Shown: positions 1 through 9,540 of the stretch, piece after piece
How positions within the stretch are numbered: position 1 is the stretch's first letter
Layout: each line of letters starts with the position of its first letter
NCBI GenBank assembly: GCA_018238545.1
Contig: JABCTC010000019.1
Coordinates: forward strand, 1 to 64,000
DNA: 64,000 nt
Direction: 5' to 3'
Source of the DNA: Candidatus Heimdallarchaeota archaeon
Lineage (GTDB): Archaea; Asgardarchaeota; Heimdallarchaeia; Heimdallarchaeales; Heimdallarchaeaceae
Notes under the pieces: model-generated
Told to the model about the DNA's origin: nothing
What the model saw: the letters and a program-made list of their open reading frames with translations, nothing else
The model's database searches: none
Program-made: the position numbers and the translations under genes

Positions 1-393
1 TTTAAGTTCAACTCTAGTAAATCTTGTATCGCAATCCATGCACTTCATTAATTTATAATTCCCATGTAGTTCAGATATTAGGGAAGAATTAATTCCAGAT
101 TTTTTGTGCAGATTATCCACATTTTGTGAAATTAGATATTTCATTAACTTCATATCTTGTAATTCTTTGATCGCATAATGAGCTTTGTTTGGTTTAACTT
201 CATCAAAGTGTTTCCCATGTTTTGGAGGAAGTCCTTTCTCTTTCCGTGTCCATATCCCGTCTTTCCCCCTAAAATCTGAAAGACCCGATTCTGTGCTTAT
301 TCCCGCCCCTGTAAAAACAACTAAATATTTTGAATCTTTTATCATTTCAACTATCTTATCAACTTCTCTTTCAATTTGGGAAATATTACTCAT
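1..393 (-). CDS. Sir2-family NAD-dependent protein deacylase (C-terminus cut by window edge)
   Basis: The reverse strand reads 131 codons from an ATG at 393 and runs off the window at base 1, so only the N-terminal half is present. Sirtuin hallmarks appear in order: the NAD-binding GAGIS motif (about residues 29-33), SGLSDFRG (about 36-43), the catalytic-core ISQNVDNLH motif (about 88-96), the ELHGN motif with the active-site His, and the first C-x2-C of the structural zinc site (CMDC). The family removes acyl groups from lysines using NAD; in archaea Alba and other proteins are known substrates. The GIW segment after DFRG recalls SIRT6/7-like and bacterial class III members, but the class cannot be fixed from half a protein. 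It is divergent from the M20 peptidase gene with about 95 bp between starts. Confidence 0.93.
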   Translation of the reverse strand, partial: MSNISQIEREVDKIVEMIKDSKYLVVFTGAGISTESGLSDFRGKDGIWTRKEKGLPPKHGKHFDEVKPNKAHYAIKELQDMKLMKYLISQNVDNLHKKSGINSSLISELHGNYKLMKCMDCDTRFTRVELK

Positions 394-487
394 GCAATTT
401 ATAGCTATGCTTGCATCTTAAAAATCGTTCTAAATACCGATATTGATTTAATAGTAGAATATTCAATTACATTAGTGTTGAAGTAGA

Positions 488-1846
488 ATGGATAACAAAC
501 ACATAGAGGAAACATATCAACTTCTTATAGAATTGATACAAAATAAATGTATTAATCCTCCAGGGGATGAAATGAAATCAATTAGAACAATTGAAAAATT
601 TCTTAAAAGCAAGAGAGTTAGCTGTAAAATATTTGAATCTGCAAAAAATCGAGCAAATTTAGTAGCTGTAATTCCTGGAACGAATAAAGAAGATTCGGGT
701 TTAATTTTTGGACCTAGTCATGTAGATGTTGTCCCAGTAACTAAACCTGATGACTGGAAGGAGAACCCATTTGGAGGTGTAATAAAGGACGGCTATATTT
801 GGGGGAGAGGTACATTAGATATGTTATTCATTGTTGCTTCACAGGTTCAAGCATTCGTTTTGCTCTCACAAGAAAAATTCAAACCAAAAGGAGATTTGGT
901 TCTGTTTATTGTAGCAGATGAAGAAACAGGGGGGGTGTGGGGAGCTGATTGGATGATTAAGAATCATTCCAATGAGTTAAGCATCAATAACCGTAAGATG
1001 TTTGCAGTAACTGAAGCTGGTGGTGTTCAGATTAGTAAAGATAAATTTGTAATTATTAATGGTGAAAAGGGTGCAACAAGTTTAAAACTGAAGTTTCAAG
1101 GAACTCCTGGTCATGGTAGCGCACCTTATTCAAGTGATAATGCTGTGCACAAGGTGTCCAAAGCAGCACTTTACCTTACAGATTATTGCGACAACAAAAT
1201 ACCTATTGATACAACCTTTATTAGAAATTTAGTTAAGGGTCTAGGGATGAATTTCATTCTAAGGTCGTTAATCACAAATAAAAAACTACTTCCAATTATT
1301 CTCAAAATCCTCAATAAAAAAGATCCTGAAATGCCAAAGGTTTTACACAGCTTAAGCAGAATGACCATATCACCAAACATTATACAAGGTGGAAAGAAAA
1401 TCAACATAATTGCTTCAGAAGCCAGCTTAGAAATAGATGTTAGGACACTTCCAGGTCAAGATTATGATTATGTTGTTTTTCATGTTAAGAAAGCGTTAAA
1501 AGAACTCGCAGATGAAGTAATTATCAAGAGGGTTGAAGCAGAAGAAGGCATAGCGTCAACAGGTACAGCTAGCCCAGTAGAATCCGATTTTGTTACAGCA
1601 ATGAAAAATGCTATTCGAAAAGATTTTCCAAATGCGAGCTTAGTTCCCTTAATTGCAAGTGGGGCAACTGATGGAAGATTTTTACGAGAAAAAAATGTAG
1701 ACACATATGGATTTGCTCTTTTCAATCCAGAAACACCAATGAATGAAATTGTTAGTTTAGCTCATGGAGTTGATGAGAGAATTAGCTTGAAAACGGTAGA
1801 GCTTTCGCTGAATGTGTATTACAATTTAGCTAAAGAATTTCTTTGA
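488..1846 (+). CDS. M20-family metallopeptidase (ArgE/DapE/CPG2-like amidohydrolase)
   Basis: The 452-residue protein has the M20 di-zinc layout: H78 and D80 in the SHVDVVP motif, bridging D111 in GRGTLDM, catalytic E145 and metal ligand E146 in ADEETGG, a dimerisation (lid) domain opening with GHGSAPYSSDNA, and a C-terminal His in LAHGVDERIS. M20 enzymes hydrolyse an amide bond of N-acyl amino acids or small peptides in the cytosol. The usual DMK after the bridging Asp is DML here. The substrate cannot be read from sequence; acetylornithine deacetylase, succinyl-diaminopimelate desuccinylase and carboxypeptidase G2 all share this core. It stands alone between divergent and convergent neighbours. 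The ATG start leaves full family length. Confidence 0.9.
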   Translation: MDNKHIEETYQLLIELIQNKCINPPGDEMKSIRTIEKFLKSKRVSCKIFESAKNRANLVAVIPGTNKEDSGLIFGPSHVDVVPVTKPDDWKENPFGGVIKDGYIWGRGTLDMLFIVASQVQAFVLLSQEKFKPKGDLVLFIVADEETGGVWGADWMIKNHSNELSINNRKMFAVTEAGGVQISKDKFVIINGEKGATSLKLKFQGTPGHGSAPYSSDNAVHKVSKAALYLTDYCDNKIPIDTTFIRNLVKGLGMNFILRSLITNKKLLPIILKILNKKDPEMPKVLHSLSRMTISPNIIQGGKKINIIASEASLEIDVRTLPGQDYDYVVFHVKKALKELADEVIIKRVEAEEGIASTGTASPVESDFVTAMKNAIRKDFPNASLVPLIASGATDGRFLREKNVDTYGFALFNPETPMNEIVSLAHGVDERISLKTVELSLNVYYNLAKEFL

Positions 1847-1869
1847 TAAAAGAAAAGGAAAAAAAGAGA

Positions 1870-2568
1870 TTATATCTGACTCCCACAATTAGTGCAGAAT
1901 CTAACATCGCTCTCCATATCTGCCCCACAATTCTGACATACTTTGGTTCCCGTTGGAGTTATTGTTGCAGGTGCTTGAGTTGTATAAGAAGGAGGTTGAT
2001 AAGGAGTGTAAATCTGTCTAGAATCATGTGTTGAAGGTTGAGAATACGGTTGTTGAGTCTTACTCCTTCTGGATCGCCTAAACAGAAATATACCAATCAA
2101 ACCACCAATAATTACTACAGCAATAACTACATACCATATAGTATTCAAACCACCTGTATTTGAAGGGTCAAACGTAATTGTTACAGATATGGTATAACTG
2201 GCTGGATTTACTCCCCAATTCAATAAACAAAAATCATAAGTTCCCTTGTCCAAGATAAATGTCATTGTTCTTGTTAACACATCTTCTGCATTATAGTACC
2301 ATTCTGGATAAGGTCCTTCATCATTATTCCAGTCTTCTAAATCAGGGTCATCACAAACACCAAATTCAACGGGCTCACTTGAACTCAAAATAACAGTTAC
2401 ACTAGTATCATAACATGAAATATCTCTACGATAGAGAACAAAATACCCCCCGTTTAGAATGTCATTATCAGAGACAATAGTTTCTGTTTCAGGTTCTATT
2501 TGAGCCAGAGCAATATTTGAATAAACTAATAACATAAAAAATCCAATTAATAATAATTTTTTCCTCAA
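1870..2568 (-). CDS. Signal-peptide membrane protein with C-terminal zinc ribbon
   Basis: I chose a TTG start at 2568 because AGGGTGG lies 5 bases upstream and the protein then begins with a clean signal peptide (Met-Arg-Lys-Lys, hydrophobic stretch, ALAQ). A longer reading from 2604 adds 12 residues and has no such ribosome site. A beta-rich ectodomain of about 115 residues holds three Cys. It is followed by one TM segment (about residues 142-163), a Pro/Gln/Ser/Tyr-rich cytoplasmic linker, and a terminal zinc ribbon with two C-x2-C knuckles (CQNC and CTNC). Function is unknown. A double-glycine zinc ribbon on a membrane tail recurs in this window (5873-6616, 39998-41020), which suggests a shared cytosolic interaction module. 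Confidence 0.75.
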   Translation of the reverse strand: MRKKLLLIGFFMLLVYSNIALAQIEPETETIVSDNDILNGGYFVLYRRDISCYDTSVTVILSSSEPVEFGVCDDPDLEDWNNDEGPYPEWYYNAEDVLTRTMTFILDKGTYDFCLLNWGVNPASYTISVTITFDPSNTGGLNTIWYVVIAVVIIGGLIGIFLFRRSRRSKTQQPYSQPSTHDSRQIYTPYQPPSYTTQAPATITPTGTKVCQNCGADMESDVRFCTNCGSQI

Positions 2569-2737
2569 TGTATCCACCCTATAACCATTTTTAATTTCAA
2601 CCAAATTAATGTTGAGATAAATGAAATTTCCAAGGAACAGTTAGAAAAAATTAGCCTTATCAATTTCTTAAACCTTTCTAAATATATTTTCTAGTATAGC
2701 GAAAGAATTATCTTTATCAAGTTATATCGAACCTTAG

Positions 2738-3325
2738 ATGCGTCCAACAACCCATTTCCATAGTGCTCTATTTCTACTGGGAATAATCTACCTTAATGTT
2801 CCAGATTTCTCATGGATACTAGGACTTATCTTTTTAGCTGGCAGCGTATTGATTGATCTGGATAGCTTTTTATCAGCATTTCTCAAAGAAAAAAATCATC
2901 GTTTTTACGTATTTCACTCTTTACTATTTTGGACAATCATATCAACAATATTCTTAATTCTCAGATATACTACTACAGAATTCTTTGATTATTTTCTTTA
3001 TTTCAGTCTTGGAGCAATCTGGCATCTTATATTTGATTTATTAGATTGGGGGCTCCCTCTCTTACCTTTACCGAAGTTTCGAAAAATCTATTTGGGTATT
3101 CTTAAGGAGGAAAATTTAGAAGTTAAACCCGAAAATTTCTTTCTGAAAAAATACTGGAATAGCAAAGTGATACTTTTTGTAGAATTATTGTTTTTCTCAC
3201 TTTCATTTCTAGGATGGTTTCTCATTCCAGTTCAGTTATTCATCGGAACTGCATGTATTGGATTAGCAACATATATGTTCTTCCTCTTTGAGATGAAATT
3301 ATTGATTAAAATGAGAGAGAAATGA
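2738..3325 (+). CDS. YdjM-like polytopic membrane protein (putative metal-dependent hydrolase)
   Basis: The 195-residue protein has about five hydrophobic segments. It carries the His/Asp pattern of the YdjM / DUF457 membrane hydrolase family: THFHS near the N-terminus, LIDLDSF (about residues 40-46), a central FHSL, and WHLIFDLLDWG (about 98-108). These family members are predicted, not proven, metal-dependent hydrolases acting at the membrane; the E. coli member is an SOS-regulated inner-membrane protein. A short cytosolic loop of charged residues follows the fourth segment. It converges on the methyltransferase gene, leaving 1 base between stops. The assignment rests on motif layout only, so the catalytic role is inference. 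Confidence 0.6.
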   Translation: MRPTTHFHSALFLLGIIYLNVPDFSWILGLIFLAGSVLIDLDSFLSAFLKEKNHRFYVFHSLLFWTIISTIFLILRYTTTEFFDYFLYFSLGAIWHLIFDLLDWGLPLLPLPKFRKIYLGILKEENLEVKPENFFLKKYWNSKVILFVELLFFSLSFLGWFLIPVQLFIGTACIGLATYMFFLFEMKLLIKMREK

Positions 3326-3326
3326 A

Positions 3327-4226
3327 TTATTTTTTGAATTTCTGTCTTGCTTTTTCTACTAATTCATCTGGTCTTTTACTGTATTGCTTATAATCTTGTC
3401 CTAGTGTTATGTTCAAAATGTTTTCTGCAATGATTTCATTTAATGAATGATTGATTTCATACCCTAAGAAATGGCGATAAGAACTGAGTGCTGCAGCAGC
3501 TGTTGTGCCATTACCCATAAAAGGATCAAGTATCAGATCTCCAGGTTCACTACCAAAGTCGATACATCGCTGAACTACTTGAATAGGAAGCTTAGTTGCA
3601 TTTTTCTTTTTACCTCTTTGGTACCCTCTATTTATTTCCCAAACATCTAGTGGATAATGTTCAATTTTATTGAAGAAGTATTTCTTCTCATCTTTAACAG
3701 CAAAAAGAATATGATAATGACTAGTAACGAATTTTCTCTTGGTAAAAACACCAAATTGGTATTTCCAAACTATGTCATTTATCAGTTTTAGATTACTTTC
3801 TCTAAGAGCATTAAGAATGTCCACTAAATTTGTCCAACCACTAAATATCCAAACACCTGCATCTTTTTTTAAAACTCTAGGAAGTTCCTTGATCCAGCTT
3901 TTGCAGAAGGAAGAATAATCACTTATTTCAACGTCTTGATATCCTTTTGCAACCAAATCACTATTACGATTGTAAAGAACTTCCATTTCCCCAAAATTAA
4001 GTCCAAAGGGAGGATCAGCTACGATCATATCAATACTTTCTGGTGATAGTTTTCTTAATTCTTGAACACAATCATCAAAAAAGACCTTATCAACCTCAAA
4101 AGAATATTCTCGGTCTAGAAACATTTTCTCAGCTTCTGCTTTTGACCAATCATATGTTGGTTTGAATTCAGCTGCTGCTTTGTGAGGAACATAACTATTC
4201 CTTCTTTTTAGATGATTAGAATTCAT
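3327..4226 (-). CDS. Site-specific DNA methyltransferase (amino-MTase, N6-A or N4-C)
   Basis: The 299-residue protein carries motif IV as DPPFG (residues 71-75) before motif I (DPFMGNGTT, about 230-240), the beta-class order of amino-methyltransferases such as CcrM and Hin-type enzymes. The target amine is adenine N6 or cytosine N4; the DPPF tetrad is found in both. Around motif I the chain reads LDPFMGNGTTAAAALSSYR, then GYEIN. No restriction endonuclease or specificity subunit lies nearby, so it is an orphan methylase that may mark the chromosome instead of acting in restriction. It sits in a run of minus-strand genes but 66 bp separate it from the nitrilase, so an operon is not obvious. 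Confidence 0.88.
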   Translation of the reverse strand: MNSNHLKRRNSYVPHKAAAEFKPTYDWSKAEAEKMFLDREYSFEVDKVFFDDCVQELRKLSPESIDMIVADPPFGLNFGEMEVLYNRNSDLVAKGYQDVEISDYSSFCKSWIKELPRVLKKDAGVWIFSGWTNLVDILNALRESNLKLINDIVWKYQFGVFTKRKFVTSHYHILFAVKDEKKYFFNKIEHYPLDVWEINRGYQRGKKKNATKLPIQVVQRCIDFGSEPGDLILDPFMGNGTTAAAALSSYRHFLGYEINHSLNEIIAENILNITLGQDYKQYSKRPDELVEKARQKFKK

Positions 4227-4292
4227 TTGTTATAATTCCTTAAAATGCCTAATTTAAAACTCTTTTTTAACAAATCATCTAGTTAAATTTGA

Positions 4293-5093
4293 TTACTCTA
4301 CAAGTTTTGAATACATTGTACTCCTTCTATCTAATAAAATGTTATTTCTTTCATTAAGCCATTTGTTGCGAGCTGTTTCTATATCTATTTCAACAATTCC
4401 TATTTCCTCTGTATCGGTTCCAGAACTAGCTAACAATTCCATTTTAGGAGAAGTGATTTGACTCTGACCTGTAAATGTCAACTCAATACCACCATTTTCT
4501 TCAGTACCTGTTCGATTAGAAGTAATTGTAAATATCCTATTTTCTATAGATCTTGCTAACATAGCTGTTTGGCTATAAGGTAAAACTAAATTTGCAGAGT
4601 GTGCTAAAATATCAATACCTTCTAGAGCTAATACTCTAGTCGCTTCCGGAAAAATCCAGTCAAAACAAACTAACATGCCAATTTTCATTCCCTTAACTTC
4701 AAAGGATTTCAAAGGCCCATTTCCAGGTTGAAAAAACAGTTTTTCTCTATCGAACAAGTGTATTTTTTGGTATTTTCCAATATATCCATCTGGACCAATA
4801 AGAACAGAAGAGTTGTAGAAGTTTTCTTCTTTTTTTTCGCAGATTCCACAAACTATTACTGAATTTCTAGATTGAGTTATTTCGGATAATTTTTCTACGA
4901 ACATTCCATCTGGAATTGTTTCACTTGCTTTCAATAGCTCATCCTTACTTGAAAAAACATATCCTGAATTTGCTAATTCTGGTAAAACCAATAAATCGAA
5001 ATCTGGTGCTTTTTCTATCATTGAAGACAATTTATCTAGATTTCTTTCAACCTGACCAAAAAGGGGTTTGAACTGAAGAAAACCAATTTTCAT
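4293..5093 (-). CDS. Carbon-nitrogen hydrolase (nitrilase superfamily)
   Basis: The 266-residue single-domain protein has the nitrilase Glu-Lys-Cys triad: E39 in VLPELANSGY, K110 in KYQKIHLFD, and C143 in LVCFDWIFPE. These enzymes cleave non-peptide C-N bonds in amides or carbamoyl compounds (omega-amidase, N-carbamoylputrescine amidase, N-carbamoyl amino acid hydrolase and others). The aromatic/acidic stretch after the Cys (DWIFPE) is typical of amidase-type branches of the superfamily, but does not fix the substrate. Length matches the family. The start ATG directly begins the first beta-strand (MKIGFLQFKP), as expected for the alpha-beta-beta-alpha fold. The neighbouring HAD gene on the same strand lies 44 bp upstream. 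Confidence 0.9.
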   Translation of the reverse strand: MKIGFLQFKPLFGQVERNLDKLSSMIEKAPDFDLLVLPELANSGYVFSSKDELLKASETIPDGMFVEKLSEITQSRNSVIVCGICEKKEENFYNSSVLIGPDGYIGKYQKIHLFDREKLFFQPGNGPLKSFEVKGMKIGMLVCFDWIFPEATRVLALEGIDILAHSANLVLPYSQTAMLARSIENRIFTITSNRTGTEENGGIELTFTGQSQITSPKMELLASSGTDTEEIGIVEIDIETARNKWLNERNNILLDRRSTMYSKLVE

Positions 5094-5137
5094 AACTTGA
5101 TTAAAAACTCAATATATTTAAAATATATGCAATCGTT

Positions 5138-5854
5138 TTAGGAATAATTTTTCATAACTGTTTCAACTATTGCTTTAATCTCATTTGGCGCATTGAGCAC
5201 AAAGTCTGGTTTTAGTTCTAGGAGATCACCAAGTTTACTTGAACCATATGTTGCAGCAACCGAGATTACTCCTGCTTCTTTTGCACTTTGAATATCAAAT
5301 TCAGTGTCACCTATCATCAAAGTTCTTTCTTCAGAAAAACCGTAGTGTATCATTATTCGTCTAATTGCATGACTTTTGGTATTTTCCACAGTACCTATAG
5401 GGTAGTCAAAATAATCTTGTATATCATAAAAATTCAACCAATATTCCATTCTATCCTGCGGTTTTCGAGATACAATTCCAGTATAGTGAGCATTGTGCAG
5501 AGATTCTATTATTTCTCTAATATCGGGATAGAGAGAACGAAGATGCGCATATTTTGGTGTGAGTTCTTCATACTTCTTTGAAGCTTCTATTATTACCTTT
5601 TTATCCTCGGTTTCTAAGAAGAATCTGAAATCATCCTTTTGGTCAGTATTTCCAACTCTCTCACTAAATATTTCTTCTGAAAAAGTCTTGTTAGATATGC
5701 TTTCAATAGTTTCCTTCATCTGAGCTGCATAAGCGTCCTTAGAATTAGCTAAAACACCATCAAAATCAAATATAATTAACAAGCTTGAATTGATATTCTT
5801 AGAATTCACCTTCTGTAACCTCGTAAATATTGAGAGTATTCTTAAAGAATACAT
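5138..5854 (-). CDS. HAD-superfamily hydrolase (phosphoglycolate-phosphatase-like)
   Basis: HAD motif I is FDFDGVLANS, with the nucleophile and acid Asp pair. Motif II Ser/Thr is in TGIVSRKP. The motif III/IV region reads LMIGDTEFDIQSAKEAG. A helical cap between motifs I and II makes it a class C1 phosphatase like Gph or phosphonatase. The reaction would be phosphate-ester hydrolysis on a small metabolite in the cytosol; the substrate is unknown. The first 28 residues before the catalytic strand are unusually long. A GTG at 5809 or a TTG nearer motif I could be the real start, so the N-terminus is uncertain. It precedes the nitrilase gene on the same strand and may be co-transcribed. Confidence 0.85.
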   Translation of the reverse strand: MYSLRILSIFTRLQKVNSKNINSSLLIIFDFDGVLANSKDAYAAQMKETIESISNKTFSEEIFSERVGNTDQKDDFRFFLETEDKKVIIEASKKYEELTPKYAHLRSLYPDIREIIESLHNAHYTGIVSRKPQDRMEYWLNFYDIQDYFDYPIGTVENTKSHAIRRIMIHYGFSEERTLMIGDTEFDIQSAKEAGVISVAATYGSSKLGDLLELKPDFVLNAPNEIKAIVETVMKNYS

Positions 5855-5872
5855 ATGAGCAAATAAGTTTTC

Positions 5873-6616
5873 TTATTGCTCTTTCTTCAGAGGTGCACTA
5901 CAAGTAGAGCAGAAAACAGTATTCTCTTCATTTACTGCTTGGCAGTTCCAACACTTGATCTCTTTGGTTTTTCGTAAACCTAATTGACCAGTTCTTTCCC
6001 TGAAATCAAAATCCTCAAAACCCATTGCACGTTCTTCCCTCTTTTTAGCAAGTTTGTCACTTACTTTACTTAAATCATCGTAAAAATGATCAATTTCACC
6101 TGCTCTTTCTTGGAATTTTCTATTTTCTTCAGCTCGAGCTTCGAAGTCAAAAATATATTTGAAATATTGTCTTACATTCATGTTTTTCTCTCGAAGATAA
6201 CGTTTGATGAGAAACAAAACTGCAAATAATTCGATTACTCCTAGCGCAATTAATAGTGCCACTTTGACATAAACAGTAGCTGTTCCTGGAGAAAATGCTA
6301 CGTAGAAACTAATGGGTAAAAAGCCAGCTGCTATAATCATTAATGGAATACCTAATATTAGATACAATGCTTCATTGATAGCACTTGCAACAACGTAACC
6401 TCTACCAGAAAAGAATTCAAGCATGTAATAGGAAATAACTATGACTGCAACAATTGCAAAAGTTATGCCTCCAGCTAACTTAAGAAACTTATTATCGACA
6501 ATAAATCCGTAAATTATCCCTGATAGAATAATTAGACCTACAATGATTTGTTGTATCATATTTTCTCTTCGGAAAACCTTTCGTTTTCCTTCTGGTAGTC
6601 CATGCATAATAGTCAA
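5873..6616 (-). CDS. Four-TM membrane protein with cytoplasmic C-terminal zinc ribbon
   Basis: There are four predicted TM helices (in the first ~145 residues), then a charged, probably helical cytoplasmic region rich in Glu/Arg/Lys, and a terminal zinc ribbon with two knuckles: CWNC and CSTC. No enzymatic motif is visible. An alternative start is the Met at residue 20 (6559), which begins directly with the first TM helix; the 19 preceding residues are basic and may not be translated. Together with the proteins at 1870-2568 and 39998-41020 it represents a membrane-plus-zinc-ribbon architecture common in this genome. Function not recognised. Confidence 0.72.
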   Translation of the reverse strand: MTIMHGLPEGKRKVFRRENMIQQIIVGLIILSGIIYGFIVDNKFLKLAGGITFAIVAVIVISYYMLEFFSGRGYVVASAINEALYLILGIPLMIIAAGFLPISFYVAFSPGTATVYVKVALLIALGVIELFAVLFLIKRYLREKNMNVRQYFKYIFDFEARAEENRKFQERAGEIDHFYDDLSKVSDKLAKKREERAMGFEDFDFRERTGQLGLRKTKEIKCWNCQAVNEENTVFCSTCSAPLKKEQ

Positions 6617-6708
6617 AAAAATGATTTAATAACCACTTATGTATGTTGTTATTTGAGCAAATGGAAAAATCATAAATCAATAAAAAATGAAAAAATTGAG
6701 AAGGAAAG

Positions 6709-9348
6709 TTATTCTTCTCGTTTTCGTCTTCGTCTAATGACAACAATTGCTTGAATTAGTAGAAGAGACCCACCAATACTCAATAGAGTTATTGCATCAA
6801 ATCCTGCACCTGAAATCGTCTCTATTGCTATTGTATAGTTATGTACTGTTCTGTGAATTGTTCCATTAACATCTACAGCTAATATGAAATAATTTATCAC
6901 AACACCTACATCGAAAAAGGTATTGAATTCATAGAAATAGATATTAGTTGTCGAATTGTAAGACATAAAAGCTGTGAAGCTCTCACTTGAATTATCTGCT
7001 GGATCGAATACTGTCCAAGTTAAATTGACATGTCTTTTACCATCAATGACTTCGAAATCAGTTCTATTGACAATTCGTACTTGAATAAAATATTCGAATT
7101 CATCAAAGAAGGTTTGTGTTGCAACATCTGTTTCAACATCTTCATCAGTTAGGATTGTGGTATAGACTTCTGGTTCATAGATAATAATGGGTGTCTCTAG
7201 AGAGGTGAGCACTGTATAAGTACTATTTTCAGAGAGCAATTCAATAGTATCAACACCATCAATATACTCAATTCTAATTCTGAATGTTACGAGATAATTA
7301 TACAATTGTGAGGGAATAAGTCCTTGATAGAGATTGATAGTACCAATTGAACCAATAGGTTCTTCTGACAGAGTAATATCGATAGAATACCAATTAGATT
7401 CATCATTAAGTAAGTAATCTAGATAAACTGTAACATCAACTCCAGAAGGCACGAAGATCTGAGTATGTACAGTAACTTCCATTGTGTCATCAGGAGTATC
7501 TATATCTCTTGTTACAAACTCTATTGTTGGTTTAACAACATAGGTTCTATCCAACGGAGCATGATCAATAATATCAACTGCTAACAAATCTATTGTTACT
7601 GTATCTATCAATACTTCATCAGCTACGTTTCCTTCATAATAATTGCCAACAACGGTTACATTTGTTAAATCGTAATCAAATCTTCCAATACAATTTTCAA
7701 TTGTTCCATAATTTCCAACGGTAAAGAAGTTATTATAATAAACCTTGAACCCGTCGCTTGATTTTAGGTAAATTGCATCTAAAACAATTTGGTCAAATGT
7801 ATTTCCAAAGATTATTGCATTATCACAAGTAAGGATTTGTAACCCGTAATTAAGAGAACTGTAATCACCGTTTTTGATTAGAAGGGAGATTGTATTTCTT
7901 GCTACAATACCAATATCGGAAGTATTTACTTGGTTACCAAGTAACTGAACATTTTCAGAGAACCATACACTAATTCCATAAGTAGAATCAAAAACACCAT
8001 TACTTGAAAGGATAACATCGTTCATAGACCAAAGTGATATGCCATAAACAGCGTTGATTGCCCCATTTGCGGTTAGAACAGCGTCTTTTGTTTGTTCGAG
8101 GTAGAAACCAGTAATTGTATCTTCAACGGTATTTGCTAGTATATCAATTTCTCTTGAAGAGATAATACTTATTCCTATTTGAACTGAATTCAAAATATTA
8201 TTATTAATAAGACCAGTTCTACAAGTTTCCAGGTTTATACCAGAAGTTATATTCATAAAGAAATTATCTGAAATGGCTGAATTGCGTGTGGAAGTAAGTT
8301 CTACCCCAGTTTTCGCAATATCAGTCAGATTGTTATTGTTTATGATTGAGTAATCAGCAAAAGATAATTGTATACCATCTACGAGATTGAAAAAGATATT
8401 TTCATTTATAGTTAATGTAGATCTATATCCAGAAATAGCAGCATTGCTATCGTTAAATTGATTATTTTCAACGATCAAGTTATCTGAGTTATCTAGCTCC
8501 ATACATGTGTCAGAAACAATAGTAAAAATATTTTCTGTAATTATACTTTTATGTGCTAAATAGAGCAACATAGCTGTTTCTAAATCATCAAAGGTATTAT
8601 TGTAAATTACTGCATCTACTCCTTCAACCTTTAATCCTGATATTGAATTTGTGAAAGTATTATGGGAAATAATCACATTTGCTCCGTTATCGACATATAA
8701 AGCAAAATCAGTATGCAATAAGAAATTATTGTACTCTACTGTTGCGTTAATAGCATTAAATATTTCAAATCCTTTTTCCTCTATTGTATTTCCGATTAGA
8801 TTGACTATATCTGAACCATATGAGGTGAAAACTGCACTTCCTGAAAGGAAGTTGGTCCCAACAATAGAAACATATGGGGAATCAATAATATCGAATTGTT
8901 TGTAAGAAGTAAAATCACTATTTTCTATCTGTAAATCTGATTCTTCACTAGAAAACATTAGATAATTAATCACGCTATCGGTGATTTGTATTGAAGATCC
9001 TGCGAGTGCTGTTATCGTGAAATTATAAAGTGTGTTTGAAACTGTAAGAGTGCTGTTTTCAATAATGAGAGAACCAGCTACACTTACATCTAAAATAGAT
9101 GTTTCATTAACAGCGAAGGTGACAGTCGAATCAATAATTGATAATTCACCTGTTTCTAAAATACTAATTGAACCGTTGATTATAATGTCCTCATTGTCAA
9201 TGATTTGTTGATCATTAATTTCCCACAGACCAGTAGCTGGTGGGGCAAATTTTAAGTTATTATCTGCACTTAGAAGAGTGCTGACATTAAGCAAACCAAT
9301 AACAAATACAGCTAAGAATAGATTTTGCCATTTTTTTGAAATTTTCAT
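6709..9348 (-). CDS. Secreted NosD-like parallel beta-helix surface protein, membrane-anchored
   Basis: The 879-residue protein begins with a signal peptide (MKISKKWQ then a hydrophobic stretch ending near Ala28). Residues ~45-560 contain about twenty short repeats of the pattern 'I..N.F....GI.L..S....I..N', the signature of right-handed parallel beta-helix proteins (PbH1 / NosD, periplasmic copper-binding type). Residues ~590-830 form beta-rich domains with many Thr/Val/Asp, probably Ig-like. A C-terminal TM helix (GAGFDAITLLSIGG onward) ends in the basic RRRRKREE. So it is an extracellular stalk or carbohydrate-binding/lyase-like protein anchored by its C-terminus. Beta-helices bind or cleave polysaccharides in many families, but no catalytic set is recognisable. 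GAGGT lies 9 bases before the ATG. Confidence 0.82.
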   Translation of the reverse strand: MKISKKWQNLFLAVFVIGLLNVSTLLSADNNLKFAPPATGLWEINDQQIIDNEDIIINGSISILETGELSIIDSTVTFAVNETSILDVSVAGSLIIENSTLTVSNTLYNFTITALAGSSIQITDSVINYLMFSSEESDLQIENSDFTSYKQFDIIDSPYVSIVGTNFLSGSAVFTSYGSDIVNLIGNTIEEKGFEIFNAINATVEYNNFLLHTDFALYVDNGANVIISHNTFTNSISGLKVEGVDAVIYNNTFDDLETAMLLYLAHKSIITENIFTIVSDTCMELDNSDNLIVENNQFNDSNAAISGYRSTLTINENIFFNLVDGIQLSFADYSIINNNNLTDIAKTGVELTSTRNSAISDNFFMNITSGINLETCRTGLINNNILNSVQIGISIISSREIDILANTVEDTITGFYLEQTKDAVLTANGAINAVYGISLWSMNDVILSSNGVFDSTYGISVWFSENVQLLGNQVNTSDIGIVARNTISLLIKNGDYSSLNYGLQILTCDNAIIFGNTFDQIVLDAIYLKSSDGFKVYYNNFFTVGNYGTIENCIGRFDYDLTNVTVVGNYYEGNVADEVLIDTVTIDLLAVDIIDHAPLDRTYVVKPTIEFVTRDIDTPDDTMEVTVHTQIFVPSGVDVTVYLDYLLNDESNWYSIDITLSEEPIGSIGTINLYQGLIPSQLYNYLVTFRIRIEYIDGVDTIELLSENSTYTVLTSLETPIIIYEPEVYTTILTDEDVETDVATQTFFDEFEYFIQVRIVNRTDFEVIDGKRHVNLTWTVFDPADNSSESFTAFMSYNSTTNIYFYEFNTFFDVGVVINYFILAVDVNGTIHRTVHNYTIAIETISGAGFDAITLLSIGGSLLLIQAIVVIRRRRKREE

Positions 9349-9540
9349 AAATTCATTACCTCAAGTAGCTGCCTTATTTAATCATCGATGAAGGAAGAAT
9401 GTTTTTAAAGTTTCTGTAAGCACTGTTAATTTAGTCAAAAACTATAGATTTCACAAGTATGGATTTTATTTAACAAATATAGAATTTAAGCAAGATAAAA
9501 TATATTTTTAAACGAATACAATGACTGGTCAAAGACACCC

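Noticed and set aside
185..421. 78-codon open frame on the plus strand at the window start
   Set aside because: It lies antisense to the clear sirtuin gene and has no domain or ribosome site.
6709..9348. Short tandem DNA repeats in the beta-helix gene, considered as a CRISPR or VNTR
   Set aside because: The repeats are at protein level only and diverged in DNA; no CRISPR-like direct repeats with spacers were found in the window.
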